Shown here: positions 11,301-24,500 of the stretch, in pieces
Numbering within the stretch: the stretch's first letter is position 1
How the letters are laid out: the number at the start of each line of letters is the position of its first letter
Source: Spirometra erinaceieuropaei
Lineage: Eukaryota; Platyhelminthes; Cestoda; Diphyllobothriidea; Diphyllobothriidae
DNA length: 64,000 nt
Reading direction: 5' to 3'
NCBI GenBank assembly: GCA_902702965.1
Contig: CACRXP010000170.1
Coordinates: 684,412-748,411, forward strand
The notes under the pieces: model-generated
Seen by the model: only the letters and a program-made list of their open reading frames with translations
Told to the model about the DNA's origin: nothing
Database searches by the model: none
Translations under genes and position numbers: made by a program

Positions 11301-14300
11301 ACTCCGGGATGATAACAGCGTAGTTCCGGGTTGGAAACTCCCCTCTTACGTTCAAGCGCGTATCTAAGTCATGGTGTTGGTTGAAGAAATCTTAAGATTG
11401 CCTGCTAGACCATTTCTCCTCAAATTCCTTATTTCCTGTGAGTCTCCTCCTCCTCCTCCTCTTAAAGAAGGCCTGTCCCCTCTTAGCATTAACTGGAATT
11501 TGAATGAAAGCCGTTTCGTAGTTAATCTGCCTTTTAAAACGTTCTTTTTCTTCAGTTTTTAGTGTTCTTTTCTAACCGCCCTGTTGGTGACAGCAGCATA
11601 TTATAGTGAACCAAGCTTTCTTTGGAGAAACCGCTAGAGCCTCAGCATGTGAGCAGTTGGAGTCTTCCTAGAGTAACGAGGTGTCAGCCCTCGTCGCCTA
11701 GCCAGCGGCGAAAGCTCCCTCTCTGTTTCAACTGATTGAGTCGCATACCCAGCCCAAGTGTCGGCCTTTCGGCCTCTATTGCATTCCTTTGCTATCAGTG
11801 GCTGTTGGGTTGCTCGGTCAGTCTTTTGCACAGTGCCGACATCCCAGCGGCCTAAAGGTCTGCTATATCAGAATCAGCAAACCATGCCTTGGCAGTTCTC
11901 TGACACCTGGTTTCCTGCGGTACATGCGCATACGCCCCCGCTGGGTATACAGGTCGTGAACATGGTCGCACAGTTATCCTCGTCTTCCTGACCCCTTATG
12001 GTCTGTTGTTGGTTTAAATGCTCGCTCAGGGTTGTGTAGTTGAGCGCCAAGGTGCGGGCTTGGCTGCGCCCTTACTCTCATCCGGTCTGCTTGGCTCTCT
12101 TGACACCGGGTCGATGCGGCGGAGGAGGCGGGAGCGCGGTAGATGCTTTGCAAGTCTACACTTTCTGTAAATTGCATCGCGTGCAAGTCACCGTGCCTGT
12201 TTAACCATGCTGTGAAACGCAGGGTGGACATCGTCGGGTAAGACGGTCGAACTGTCGGTTGCAGTGGGGACCGCCATTTGCGTACCCTGGAACTGCAGGA
12301 TTTTCCTGTCCCTCCTCTGCAGCATGCCTGCGAGTGCTTAACAGCATCTTAGAGACGTACGATCAACCTGTTTTTCGCGCTCCTGTTTCAGCCGTTCTGC
12401 GTGAAGTTGCTGAGAATGAGTTCTGCTCTCCCTAGTGTTGGCGCTTCTCCCTCCCCCGGCTCATGATTCTTCATTCTTAAGCCTCACAAACAGACTGCAC
12501 AAATGTAAATCAAAGAAATGAGAGACCCCTTAGATAGCCGGCGATTTACTTGTGAATTTTCGAACTGCTAACGACAACTCATCGCCAGGTATGATTACCG
12601 GGGGCGCCGTTCCGGCCTCAGTCGAAAAGATGTGTAAGAAGTGTAATCAGTCAGTATATTTGGAGTAAACAACAGAAGCCATGAAAACTCCATTTAGAGG
12701 GTACAGGTATAAAGTAAAATAGTTAAATTGCAAAACTTTTGCTTGCAGTTTTAGTAGGAGAATTCATAAATCTAATAATGTAACATGAAGGTGAAAGGGG
12801 TATTATATTCGCAAAATAATTGCGAAAACTTTGTTCACCACATTCGGACTGTGAAAATTTCAATATGGGCTACGTTTGACGCAAAAATAGGATCTGTTGA
12901 AATCCTGTGAGTAGTATATTTATAGTCATTTCTATAATCCGTTAGATCAGGCTTCGGCAGTTTGGGTTGCCTTTCAGCAGGTGAGTATCCAGTTGTCTCT
13001 TGAACACGTTCACGGTAGGGGAATTAACAACAAACTCCGGCAAAGAGTTCCATTGGCGAATGACCCTCTGTGAGAAAAAGGAGGAACGTTGATTTGTGTG
13101 GCACAGTTCCTTTTTGAGCTGGTAGGAAGTGTAATGTACGATTCCAAGCTGCCACTGTGAGATGGATAGAATAGGAGGGGTGACCTGTTCTCGGTGTTTT
13201 CTATGGGTGTTGAGGCTGTTAGCATGTCCGCAATAAGAACGAATAGGGCGTCACCACCATGATTCTGGGCATTGTAGTCATCCACATCATCGGTCCCACC
13301 CCCTGACCTCACCCCCTCCCCAGCCATTCCCTCTGACGACTGACAGTTCTTGAAAATTCGAACACTCGCAAACAAATCCGTGGCCTTTCCTGTCTGACTA
13401 CCAGCGCAGAGCGGCGAGGCGCCTAGATTGCACCTTGCACCAGTTGTGGACCTCATTGTATTCTCCCCCTTTTCTCTGTCCAGCTCGACCCCCTGTCAGG
13501 TGAAGCGGTGTGCCTCAGCTTGCGCGCTACCCAATCTCAGCGACGGCAGTCCCAGTGACGATGCACCACCGGGTCTGCGAGTCCCGGGTCCAGCCTCCTC
13601 CAATGAGCGTCCAATCACGGGCTTTGCCTCACCGCCCAGCCTCACTCCGCCCTGTCTGACGGACTCTGGCGGGGATTGTGTCGGCGGTGGCGGGGGTGGC
13701 AGCAGTAGCGTCGGTGGTTCAGGCGTCTGGCAGCTCGCCAACTTTGTCTCGCCGTCTTCCGCCGCCTCCGCATCCCATCGAGCCCCCTTCGGCAACTCGA
13801 AGCCGCCAGCCCATACCGGTGATGGCGGCGGCGGTGACCCGGAAGCTAATCGATCCGGTTTACTGACCACTCCGCGCCAGGACTTCGTCTCCCGTATCCG
13901 GGACTCTCCGGTGTTTGGGGTGGGTCGGCAGTCCTATGCGCGCCTTTGCTCTCTCTCCTCTCCTCTCCAGTTTATTTTGTCACGTATCTTGTCCCCGGGT
14001 GGTGGGCCACGTGTCTATTTCATGTCGTGCAGGCGCGGTATGCATGGCCGGCCACTGGTGCTGTCTGGAACAAAGCAGCTTTCTCGTGATTGGATGAGTC
14101 AAGGGGCAGCCCCACCCCGTGGCGTTGGTCATGCCGCATGCGTCAGAGTCTGTAAGCCGAGAAGCTGCATATCCGAAATAATAGACAGGCGGCCTTCGTA
14201 CTCGCTTACTTGGAGCGCCGGGTCCCAAGGCAACTGGCTTTACTGTGGACGTGCTGCTCATTTGACTGTTCAATGGCCGTCCGCTTTTGACTGAAAATGG

Positions 14301-17300
14301 CCCCATCCCACCACATCCAAAGAGAAACTTTTTGCAGCTAGCTACGCTCTCATATTTGCTCTTTCCTCTTGTCCCTGAACTACCCCTGAATATTAGAGAG
14401 GGCTGTGATTGCTTACATGCACGCCGAGTGAATTCTAGCGATCAGAGGGCCTGCAGCTTCCTCATTTCCATAATCTTTCATAGACCTGACTTTGTCTACT
14501 CGTGTGACAATATAATGCGGTGGCTGACCGTTCACTTTAGGTCTGGTACAAACCCTCCTCCTACTTTTGGAAGCCCATTAATTTCCACTATGTCATCCCC
14601 GTCCTCTTGTGCATCTTCAGGGCCATCCGGAGATCATCGAAATGCTCCTCAGTATGCGGCAAGAGTACGGAGCCAAGGCTAATCGCGCGGGCAGCAGTTG
14701 TAGTCGTAAGTGAGACCTTTCGAGTGTGCTTTTCTCTCTCTTTTCCATTTTTCAAATACTACGTCTGATCATGATAATGTGAGAAAGTATAGTTTTTTTC
14801 GTGTAGAAAGCACTGACATTTGAGGGGGACACGTGCGCCATACACCTGCACACGGGTGGCGCGTACGCAGCTACCCCGTGAAAAGATGTAAATTACCTTC
14901 CTACTTAATTTGGAAAGGTAGTTAGGAACACCTCTTGTTTTCGAAACGTTTTAAAGTCGAGCACCAACAGCCTTCTGTAGGACTGGATGGAACTAGGGTC
15001 AGGGTTATAAGATTGGCTAAAATTTGCTCACGAAAACACATGCAGTGCGTGACTGATCTCATGAAATGTCGGCCCATATTCTATAGTGTGTTTTCCATTA
15101 AGAAGAATTACTTAGGTGAGGTTGTGATATTGAGTATCATGAGGTATAATCCTATAGTACTGCGGACTTGCCAGAATGTCGGCTTTTGAATGCTTTTCTT
15201 TTCAACCTCCTGCACAAACTACACTCTATAAAAAGCGACTACCTAAGTAGCATGCATTTTTTCACATTGATTCTCGATTTTCTTATAAATTCGAATATAT
15301 TTTATAGGGAACATGCACAACATATGCCTTCTTTAACTTCTTTGGTAGAAAATCCCATATTCTTCACATTTCTCACCCCAAGGTGTATATTTAGATTTTG
15401 AAAAAGTTTCTCAATTCCTGAAGAATGTTGAGCCAGATCAGCCGTTACATTAGCGTTTAGCGATTTCAGTCTACAAGGTGCATGTTTTCACTATAAGGAA
15501 AATCCTCTCCTCTTTATCCCTTCCTTACTTTTACTATATTGTTTGTTGTTTTTCTAAACGTTCTGCATCTTTTACGTTTAATCAAGTATTTTTCCGCCCC
15601 TTGTTCTTTTGGTTGTGTTCAAGTTGATTTCAATATCTTAGCTGCTAATAATTAGACTGATCAGTCAACTCCGTTTTTGACGGACTGTTTGTGTACTCAA
15701 ATAAGACAATGGCGTAAAGGCATTTTTAGTATTTCTTCATCACAGGGTATGCTGTACACCGTCTCCATTAACCGAACCCATAGAATTCCCGGTAAGAATT
15801 AAGTATATGCGCGGACAAGGAGAAACTATGGTGAACCGCCTACGATATTTTTAAAAGAAGGCGTTATTCGGTTGGATGACATTCTCTGACCTGTACCGCC
15901 CGAGGAGCCGGTGCTGCTAATTTTTTTTATTGGTTCATTGTTCCGGACACCCCACACGTAATTCTTTAGTAAGAGGGAAGCTCAATTTTTCAAAAAATTC
16001 GGCGCGGAGAACAGTTAGGCAGTAGAAGAATACTCGAAATAATGATAAGTCGAATGCATATGTCTGCCAGTAAGGTAGGGGTGTTAAAAAGCTAGCGAAT
16101 TAATTAAACAACAAGTTACATTTTCCTGCCCCGCGCATATACTTAATCCTTGACGAATCCCCCTATTATCAGGCGTCCCTCTATTACAGGCCTCCTTGCC
16201 TCTCGTCTTGTGAGCGGGCTGCCGACCTGTTATTTGAACCCGAATTCAGTTTACCATCGAGCATTTTTTAAGTCAGTCTCTGCCAGCTGGATCTTTTTTG
16301 TCCGCCTAATTGTGAAATGCAGAATGTCAGTAGACCTTAATATTTGTTTCGTAACGCCCAATGGATGGCTGAAGGAGACACGTTGCCTTCGAATTTTGCT
16401 CATTAATTACTCATGTTGTAAGGCAAAACGTTAGAATTGATTAAGCGGTAGAGTATGGTCGACATGCCTATGAGCTGTGAGCACGCTGTCGGGGCACCCT
16501 GAATAGCCTACTGGCTGTTCTGCTAACCACTTTCCAATGACTTTACTGACACATAATGTAAGCACTCGTTTAGAACTTGCGATTCTAGCCTACCTTTGGT
16601 GACAATGTCGCTAGCCGCTTTCAGAACATTAACGGGGAGGTGGAAGCTCGGCGTCGGTCACAGTTCTCAGGAAGGTGTGTGATTCGGACTAAAGAATAGT
16701 CCTCACGAGTCGCTCTTAATTCATAACAGGAGACGCCCGCACCCGACGCTGTTTCCGTCCGACAAACGTAGGCTTTCGCTCATTCATCATCAAGCCTGTA
16801 CAGTAATATAAGGGAGGACAAAGTAGCAAAAGTTCAGAGGTCAGTGGTCAGATTCTAGTTCTGTCTGGGGCTTAGGGAGTGGGAGAGGAGGAGCAGGATG
16901 ATGTCTGGCCATTATAGCGGTCTCTGTTTAATCGCTGTAACGCGACGTGGCGGGTGTGAACACGCATGCTAGGCTTGTCTTTGCCCAGGGGAGCCTTAGC
17001 GCCTGTACAAACGCTTTATGTGAGCACAGGTTTGGGTTTGCTAACCGTATAGCCACTGCCTCTGCCGTCGCCAGTATTTCCTAACGCAGCAACTTGGAGT
17101 GTCTCGCCGACACCTTACAGATGACCCGGAATGCTGGGTCAACAACTACCCAGTGGTTGCTGTCAACCAAGTTAGCCAGGATTGCGCTAGAGATAGACTT
17201 TTTCGCACCCTGATTTAGCCAGGCAGAATGATGCTCTCGCGTCCGCCTAGATAGGCACCTAATTGTTCTACCAATATAACCTGCCCCACAGGAGCAAGTG

Positions 17301-18043
17301 AAGGCGCAGATGCACATTGAGGAGGTCTGAAAAGGCACTCTATCCTTACCTTCAGCACGAAGAAGAGGAGCGCTTATGAAAACCAGTCTTATCTTAGCGA
17401 CTGCGTATGTGCGTGCGATAGATGCGTCTTGTTGAACCTCCACCTGTGGATGTTCCTAAACCGCCGTCAAACTTGACAGGACCTGGAAGTACACGAAGCC
17501 AGTTGCAACGCATTGCGTAATTGCTGCCTTCCCTCTGAGTTTCTCAGTCCTTTGAGGGTGGGGGGGGGGTGGTAATTGCAGTATTCCGTCTGATGTACGA
17601 ACCACTTTTGTACCTCCTAAAACGTGTGTTTCTCCTGCCCGTCTCACCTAGGTCCCACTAGTCGTCCGCCGCAGTACTTTATGTGCAACTTCCTCAACGG
17701 CTGCGACTCTCCCAGTCCGGCCGGTTTACCGCGCAACATCTTCAACACCACTCCCACCCTCTGTTTCGACGGTTCCAACGCAGAGTCTCTGGAGCATATG
17801 CGTGGTTTGAGTTTCACGCCCTTCTCCATAGACTCAGACGTGACTGGTCCCACCCTGTGCTCAGCAGGGACTGCCGGTGGCGAAGGGGTTCCCTCCTCCA
17901 CCCCATCATCTTCATCCATCGGCGCAGGCGCAGCTCCTGCCGCTGCCTCCACCGGCTACATGCAGCAGGCCAGCCCCCCGCCACAGCTCTCCGGACCGCA
18001 CGCCAACCCCGCCGCCGCCAACGCGCCCAGTTTCGCCCGGTGA
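5301..18043 (+). CDS. Unidentified Ser/Pro/Gly/Gln-rich protein, seven 3'-terminal coding exons
   Basis: Exons that join in phase: 5301-5849, 7533-7868, 10194-10222, 10353-10609, 13484-13919, 14621-14705 and 17652-18043 (stop TGA at 18041). Each has an AG acceptor and GT donor, and phases 0, 1, 0, 2, 0 and 1 match at the six junctions. The product (over 690 residues, start not found) has low-complexity Gly, Pro, Ser, His and Gln runs, basic patches such as KRRSLKRPPP and PAKKRLEAR that could be nuclear localisation signals, and three less repetitive islands: TPTIDGVLDDLGITTDIG, a stretch with RRHRSMVHPPNILETFSIQD, and GHPEIIEMLLSMRQEYGAK. I recognise no domain; a nuclear regulatory protein is a guess. 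The introns hold PLE, LINE and fold-back fragments. The 5' end is missing or lies before 5301 in exons I could not find. Confidence 0.7.
6929..6966 (+). ncRNA. Decayed hammerhead-like motif in intron
   Basis: Has CTAATGA where a hammerhead has CTGANGA, then a GGATC/GATCC hairpin, GAAAC, and CTAG where a GTC cleavage triplet would be. It is clearly related to the better copy at 23057-23096, including downstream sequence (tattgtcccagcgacc against cttgttccaacgatc). It looks like a dead copy. Confidence 0.4.
8399..8416 (+). repeat. C-rich homopolymer tract in intron
   Basis: A long run of C (about 8400-8411) broken by a single A. Length is likely to be unreliable in the assembly. Apart from this tract and the tracts listed separately, the 7.87-10.19 kb intron shows nothing recognisable. 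Confidence 0.7.
8975..9290 (+). repeat. Degenerate interstitial telomere-like tract
   Basis: Dense ggttagggttaggg-like units (best at about 9110-9155) interspersed with variants such as gggtttagggt. Flatworm telomeres are TTAGGG. This sits in an intron of the Ser/Pro/Gly-rich gene, so it is interstitial, not a chromosome end. Confidence 0.7.
11870..12260 (+). mobile_element. LINE 3'-end copy
   Basis: Shares blocks with the 3' end of the full LINE at 31840-32226: cttgacaccggg, a purine-rich stretch, atgctttgcaagtctac, gtgcaagtcaccgtgcc and gtggacatcgtcgg, ending near ggtcgaactg. Its upstream part (cagaatcagcaaacca onward) is also shared with 39425-39600, so the repeat unit is about 390 bp. 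Confidence 0.6.
12942..13220 (-). pseudogene. Non-LTR reverse transcriptase C-terminal fragment (CR1/jockey-like)
   Basis: The minus strand reads SFFSQRVIRQWNSLPEFVV then NSPTVNVFKRQLDTHL, ending at a TAA at 12944-12942. The pattern FF..RV...WN.LP..VV...V..FK..LD is the familiar tail of CR1- and jockey-type LINE polymerases. Only the tail remains, as expected from 5' truncation. It is distinct from the LINE at 26668-32226, which lacks this pattern. Confidence 0.65.
15054..15420 (+). mobile_element. Fold-back element, single arm
   Basis: Begins gatctcatgaaatg and follows the left arm of the 55587-56563 element through the blocks ttacttagg, gactacctaagtagcatgcattttt and aattcgaatatatttta. No opposite arm was found nearby, so it is a half-element. 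Confidence 0.5.
15421..17080. other. Intron stretch without recognised content
   Basis: AT-rich part of the last long intron of the Ser/Pro/Gly-rich gene. No family motif, RNA gene or shared repeat recognised. Confidence 0.3.
17081..17443 (-). pseudogene. Penelope-like element GIY-YIG fragment
   Basis: The 120-codon minus ORF contains CAFTCSCGAGYIGRTIRCLS followed by RRTREHHSAWL. That fits the GIY-YIG endonuclease of PLEs: a C.C doublet, GYIGRT, then an R..EH segment. The sequence is unlike families A, B and C here, so it is a fourth lineage or a very old copy. It lies inside the last intron of the plus-strand gene. Confidence 0.6.
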
Positions 18044-21000
18044 CAAAGCAGCAGCAGCGACCAACCACAATTGTCCCCCCCCCTGCCTCCCCCAGTCGCA
18101 CGAGTACACCACTCGCTGACCCCTTCTCTCACACATTCCTGACAATAGGCAGAGAGGGGTGGTAGAGAACCGGCGTCTCTGTGTCGACTTACGCCTCCAC
18201 GCATTACTATTCGGCAGCTCTGTTTCAGCTCTTCCTCTATGTGTGCGCACGCGCCCGCCTTTTTAGTTCCTCTTCCCCGTCTGCGTTTCTCGCCCGCCTT
18301 TTCGCCGGCTGCGTTTTTCACCGAAAATGCCTTTCTTTTAGCCAAACCTCCCTACTTACTGGCAAGCACCCAAAGTAGCAGCAGTCGTGTGAAGCCCTCA
18401 GATGCCGTCTTCTGACTTTAATCTCCCGCCCCCCCCAGCGCGCCGTGCCCCTCCACCACCGCCCCCCGACCCCCCCCCTCCCGCCACCCAGAGTACTGAT
18501 GCTGATTGACCGGGGGGAGGGATGGGAAGCTGTTATTATTCACCCGCCAGCTGCTGCACACTCCTTATTGCCATTCTCTTTGCCCTGCTGGTATTCCTCC
18601 GCTCGGTGCCCCACCTCCGCCTACCACCGACTCGTGCATACACACATACCATAGAAACATTCAGACGTCTGTACATATATACATGCACTCACTCACATAT
18701 ATATATATATGCACATGGTCTCCAACGACCAGTTCTGTGCTGGTCTGAACGAGAAGTACCTCCGCCTCGCCCTTCCTCCCGTCCTGGGGATTTATTTTGA
18801 TAATATATGCCTACTCGAAGTGAGTTCTCTGTAAAGAGCCAGATGGAACAGGCATTTGTGACCACTGATACTTTTTATTGCTGCCTGCCTCTGCCCCTTA
18901 TCCCCAACTCCCCTGTCTTTTATTTGCAGCAAGCGGATCGTTCCGTTTTATTTTGCTTTCCTCCACTCCTATTTTTCTTTGTGTGACACCGAGAAGGTAG
19001 CTTTTATTTTTTACCTACTCTTTCTGAGTGTGTGTGTCTTATTAACACGCGCTGTGCTCCTGATGGAGGAGCAGGCTTGCCTACTTTGCCCCTCGCGATC
19101 TCGTCGACGAAAGGAATTCCCAGCCCCGTCGCTGGACTCACGCGCGTGTACATTCTGCCCGGCCGATTCATTCTTCTCCCCCCCCCGTGACAGAACTCGG
19201 GTCAGTGCCGTCCAGCTGCCGATAGCGACGTCTACTCAGCTGTTTTTGTTTTTCACTATTTGTCTATCCTAATCCTCTTCTTGCCTCCTCTCTCTCTCCC
19301 ACCGCATATTTTTTGTTTTGTTTTTTTTTCACATTCCCAGACATTTCTTACTCAGTCTGGGTTACACACGCGCACAGCCTGCCCACCCGCTCCCCTCCCC
19401 CCACAACATGGTGTTTTTTCTGCCAGTCAAATCCCTTCGCCTTGCAGAGACCGACAGAGGGAACCATGTGTGTTCGCGTGCGCCGCTGATATCGAGGTTT
19501 TTTCCGACCTGTAATATTATACTTACAGTTAATCATCTTCCCTTCCTGTCGCACTCTCCGGCCGCCGTACAGAGAGCTATCGCATCCAAGATCTAAGGTA
19601 CTTCACTTGAAGGCCCTTTTAGGCTAAACTCGCAACCCCTTAGCCAGGGCTGCTAGCCGTCTAGTGGACGTGGCCTTTACCGGTTGGACTTACTTGTGGA
19701 ACACGTGGGCAGTCAATACGTGCACAGTTATGTGGCATCCGCAAACCACCACCTTACTTGTACCAAAACCTTTGCTCTCCATCATAGCCATGTTACCACA
19801 TCATTAATCCCGAATCCTGCTGTAGGAACAGACGCGTCCGGGCATTCGTCGATGGGTGGGATATCAGGTATGCAGAGTGATTTCTTCCGAAAGGAACTCT
19901 TAAACCATCGACGCGGGATCTTGTCATGCCGGCGTTGACGTGTTACTACGGAGATGTCGTCTGCCTCTGTCAGTTGAGGTGGCATTAAGGTGCTAGGTCG
20001 ATGGCACAGTTTTTGCTGTCTTCGCCTCAACACCGACAGAGCGAGGCTGCCTATGGCGAACTCTAGTCTGTCGGCAAGTTTGTCAGAGATGAGCGACGTT
20101 CTTCTCGTGGGTCGCTCCCATTTGTGAGGGCCGGTTTTGTTTATTCGAGGTCCCCTCTAGCACGTCGTAGGGACTTAAAAAGCCAGGCAGTAAGGCACTT
20201 ATCAGCCATGCCGCCGTAGACTGTGTCTTTTCCTGTGTAATCTATTCTAGTCTCTACTAATATCAAGATGACTTGGTATACAGATGCGTAACCGGGTGTT
20301 GCACCTGTTTGGTAGTTCGCCAACGGATGACATAACCTTCGGCTGATGCGCACTCCTTAGTTTGCTGCAATGTAAAGGTTATTATCCAGCGATCAGTGCG
20401 TGGATAAGATCTTATTTCGTAGCCGCGCCTATTAGGGGTTAGTGTTAGGGGCTGGGGTTAGAGTTAGGGACTAGGGTTATGGTTAGGGGTTAGTGTTAAA
20501 CCGCCTATTACCACCCGTCCCGTATGTCATGCGGCTGACGCTGGTCTACCGCAGGCGCGGCTGTGAAGTGGGACCTGACCCCTGCGTATACCGAGAATCA
20601 TTCCCATCGGTTCCTTGCTTGGACTGTCAAAGCGTTTGGAAGAAGGGCAGGGACTGGAGGGCTGTCAGGAATGAAGTGTGAAAACTAATTTTTTAGGTGA
20701 CTTAGTCCGCACTAGTTCACTCAACAACGTCGTTTCTCTGCCGTTTCTGATATCCGTGTACCCCCTTCTAAAGTTCCGTCTTCATGTAATGGGTTTTTGC
20801 TCTGTATCACAGCCTTCAAAGCTGGCATATTCACGTTAATGTTAAGGTCTTTAACCCGGCTACCCAAGGACGACTACGCGCGGCCTATCAACCAACCCTG
20901 ATATGATCGTTTTCTCAGACTCTTCTGAGGCGTATGCACGCCCGTCGGTCAAACAGAGGTTGGCGTAATGTTGAAAACCAACGCGTACCATTCTAGAACT

Positions 21001-21586
21001 TCGGAGAACCCCTTCTGTGCAGAGTAAACCTTCCTCTGGTACCCTTCCCACTTAGCTTCGTAAATTGAGCATTGTACGGAGGTGTGATGGCTAGAGCCTC
21101 GTTGCTTTCGTCGGTGCCGTGCAGCTACCAGCGTCGCCGAAGGACGTGACTGGTTTCCCACCAAAGACTTTACCAAAGAACGCCTACTTAGATAAATATA
21201 GTAGGCAGTTTCGGATAGTAAGCCTTTTCCAACCGCATACCCTATCCTCACTCAGCATTCTCCAGGGTAAACACGAAGATACTGGCAGCCCGAAAACTTC
21301 ACTCGACAGGGTGTTTCGTTGGCACTAGGCATATGAAGACCACAACCGGAGGGTCACTGGCTGGAGTTCGCTGGAACCGCTTTCGAATGTGCAGAGAGGC
21401 ATCGTATCGGCCATTACCGAAACCAGCACTACAGGTTCACAGACAGATCAAGTGCAGGCAAATCAGCAAGCCAATTCTGGTTTTTTTTAAAAGCAAATAT
21501 CACATCAAGTTAACAGAAGCATTTGAAATTGTCTTCTTCCGACCAACCGAAACTGGTTGCAAATAATTTCACCCGTCCATCCTCAC
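18044..21586. other. Intergenic region between convergent genes
   Basis: Begins with the probable 3' UTR of the plus-strand gene, which is pyrimidine-rich with CCCCCC runs. A short (TA)n tract lies at about 18695-18712. The rest has no recognised gene. A minus-strand reading at 20860-21251 is open but matches no family I know. Confidence 0.4.
20434..20502 (+). repeat. Short telomere-like tract
   Basis: Degenerate ggggttagtgttagggg-type units, the same flavour as 8975-9290. A third, very short patch lies near 38860-38885. Confidence 0.55.
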
Positions 21587-24500
21587 CTAGGCCTCCATCT
21601 CCTGAAACTGTTGATACTCATTGATCAGATCGGTCATATTGGACTGCGCCTCGGTGAATTCTATTTCATCCATACCTTCGCCGGTGTACCAGTGTAGGAA
21701 GGCCTTGCGTTTATACATGGCCTCATACTGGTCACTGATGCGATGGAAGATCTCGTGGATGGCTGTGTTGTTTCCCACAAAGGTCACCGCCATTTTCATG
21801 CCCCGTGGGGGAATATCGCAGACAGCCGTCTTCACGTTGTTGGGGATCCATTCCACAAAGTAGGCTGAATTCTTATTCTGCACGTTAAGCATCTCCTCAT
21901 CCACCTCCTTGATGGACAGACGTCCCCGGAACATGCCTGCCACAGTGAGGTACTTGCCGTGGCGTGGATCGCAGGCGGCCATGAGGTTCTTGGCATCAAA
22001 CATCTGCTGGGTGAGATCATGCACCGTGTAGGCCCGATACGCTTGGGAGAAACGAGAGGTCAGTGGGGCGAAGCCGGGCACAAAGAAGTGCAGTCGGGGG
22101 AAGGGGATAAGGTTGGTGCCCAGCTTGCGCAGATCTGCGTTCAGCTGGCCGGGGAAACGTAGACAGGTTGTCACGCCGGACATGGTGGCACTGACGAGGT
22201 GATTGAGGTCACCGTAGGTGGGGTTATTGAGTTTCAGTGTGCGGAAGCAGATGTCGTAGAGAGCCTCGTTGTCGATGACAAAGGTCTCGTCGGAGAGTTC
22301 TGTCAGCATGTGACCGGCGAGTGTGGCGTTATAGGGCTCCACCACCACGTCCGATACCTGTCGGGGGGGGAGAGAGACGAATAAATGTTAGTGGCGTAAA
22401 TTGGACCGGACAAAAATGTTGCCGTTGGGAAGGCAGCCTTCGTACAGCCAATCATAACCCTGACCATTAGCTGGGACCCGAAGCACAGAGCCGATCATTT
22501 GGCTCGCCGAGGAAAACACGTTCCGAGTGGACGGCATGTCGGGTCGCTAGTAGCCTGCTTTTGATCTCTGGCACTCATTCGCAGTTAATTTGCTTGGGAA
22601 AACCAATGGAACGGTGTGCACTTATACGAAAACGTCCAGCCCCTTACCGTTTTCCCCTGTTACTTCTCGCCATTATCATTATCGTCGTCAATAGTACCTC
22701 GCTTGTCCTTCTCCTCATTTTAATGTTTCTGATTTTTGCCCGCCCCTGTTGTCTTTTCTTCGGTTTTATCCCCACCCTGAGCATCTGTTTGTTCTTCTTT
22801 ATTGTTTTGTTTTCTGTTTTGCCTTTATCAGGCCTCTGCATCTTTATATCCTTTTTCCTTTTCCTGTTTAACCCTGCATCGTGTCTCGCCGCCTTCTATT
22901 TCCCTTTCTGGACGTTCTCCATATTTGTTTCCTTCTCATTGTTCATTTTTTACTGTTTAGAACCTTCCCTCAGTATTCTTCTCACCTTCCTCTCTTCCAG
23001 CCACTTCCTCTTCGTGTTTACAATCATCCCTCTAGCTGATACGTACCTGCCGTTTTCCCTGATGATGGATTCGAATGAGAATCCGAAACGTCAGGCGAAT
23101 ATAGCTCTTGTTCCAACGATCGTGTTTACTCCTTCACGATCATCTCTCTACTCCCTCCTCCTCCTCTTGGCTTTGCGAAACCCGAACGTCTTTGCGCATA
23201 CCAGTCGTTGACTAGGTCCCACTTTTGTTTTTCTTTACTAACTTGTTGTGCTAATTCCAGTCAAACATATGATCTCGTGTCATTACTGTCGAGCTATCAT
23301 AGCAGAATGTTTTAACGCTGACCTTCGGGTCCTGTAATCAAGGGACGCCGACAGCCTAGACAGGGGGGATGAACGTCTTTATTCTGAGATGATCCAGTTT
23401 CCCCGCTTGCGAGTGCATACTCCACTCAGTTATGTTCGCGATCTTGGATGTATTTTATTTCTACCGTAAGCATTGGAAGGTAGGCATCCCAAGTAATATA
23501 AGCTGCAATGAGATGGGTTCTGTGAGACAAGAGGCTTTATTGCGTAAATTTTCGATGTTGGTTCCCCAGATCGTCGTCAGACGCAAACGGAGAGTACATG
23601 TGAGAGCAAGAAACAGTTAACGTCACGAGTGCACATAAAATCGATACTTGCTCGACGTGTGCGCCGGTAGGCGGCGGCCGTGTGTGTTACTCTGATCTGA
23701 TTGGTCCATTCCTCTTCCATTTCTCGTTCAGATTTCCGTACGTGGCATCCAACTCGATATGCCGGTTGATGCATCTCGTTATCTCTACCACATTTTCTCC
23801 GTCCCGTGGTGTCCTTTCCGATGTCCTTCTGACAATCGTATTGGCTAACGCTCCCTCGCTAGCGCGGTCTCATTGCCTAATCATAGACCTCCGTGCAACG
23901 CGAAAGCTACCTCCCCCCCCCGATCCCGCGTCCTGATTGTCGTATTTGCCCCGCGTCCAACGCATGTAGGAGGCGAAGCTACTAACCAACCAATTACAGG
24001 CGCCGGCGCTTTCGCTAAATCGTTTTACTGGACGTTCAGAGCAGTGTAGGATGCGATTCTTCTGCCGCCTCGCTGCATTCTGTTATTTGAGAATTGCTGG
24101 CCAGCGAATTCTAAAACATCTGCCTGTCATCCTACCATGTTGACGTACAGTGGACAAACGCAGAACTAGATCATAATTCCTGCTCGTTTGTCCTACGTGT
24201 TTAGACACCCTCAAGCCTCTCCCCCCTCCCCCCATCATACTTTCTCACTGATTATGAATAATCAAAACGCACGTTTGTCAATCTTCAAATGCGTACCGAC
24301 GCCATACATCAGAATGAAGAGTTAAATACGTGCACCTGACACCTGCAATAAGGCAAAGGAGTCCTTTTCAATGCTCTAACAGGTGTCTTTTGTGATGCTT
24401 AAGGTCGCTACCTTCTAATCAACTGCCATCTTAATTTTACGTTAAAGAAAAAGAAAACAATCTCACAGAGGACAGCTAGGTAAACAAACGTTTGTTTTCA

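Noticed and set aside
22561..23211. A 216-codon plus-strand frame, Leu/Phe/Ser-rich like a membrane protein
   Set aside because: The DNA is a pyrimidine-rich tract, so the frame lacks stops by composition; it has no family motif and runs into a hammerhead-like repeat.
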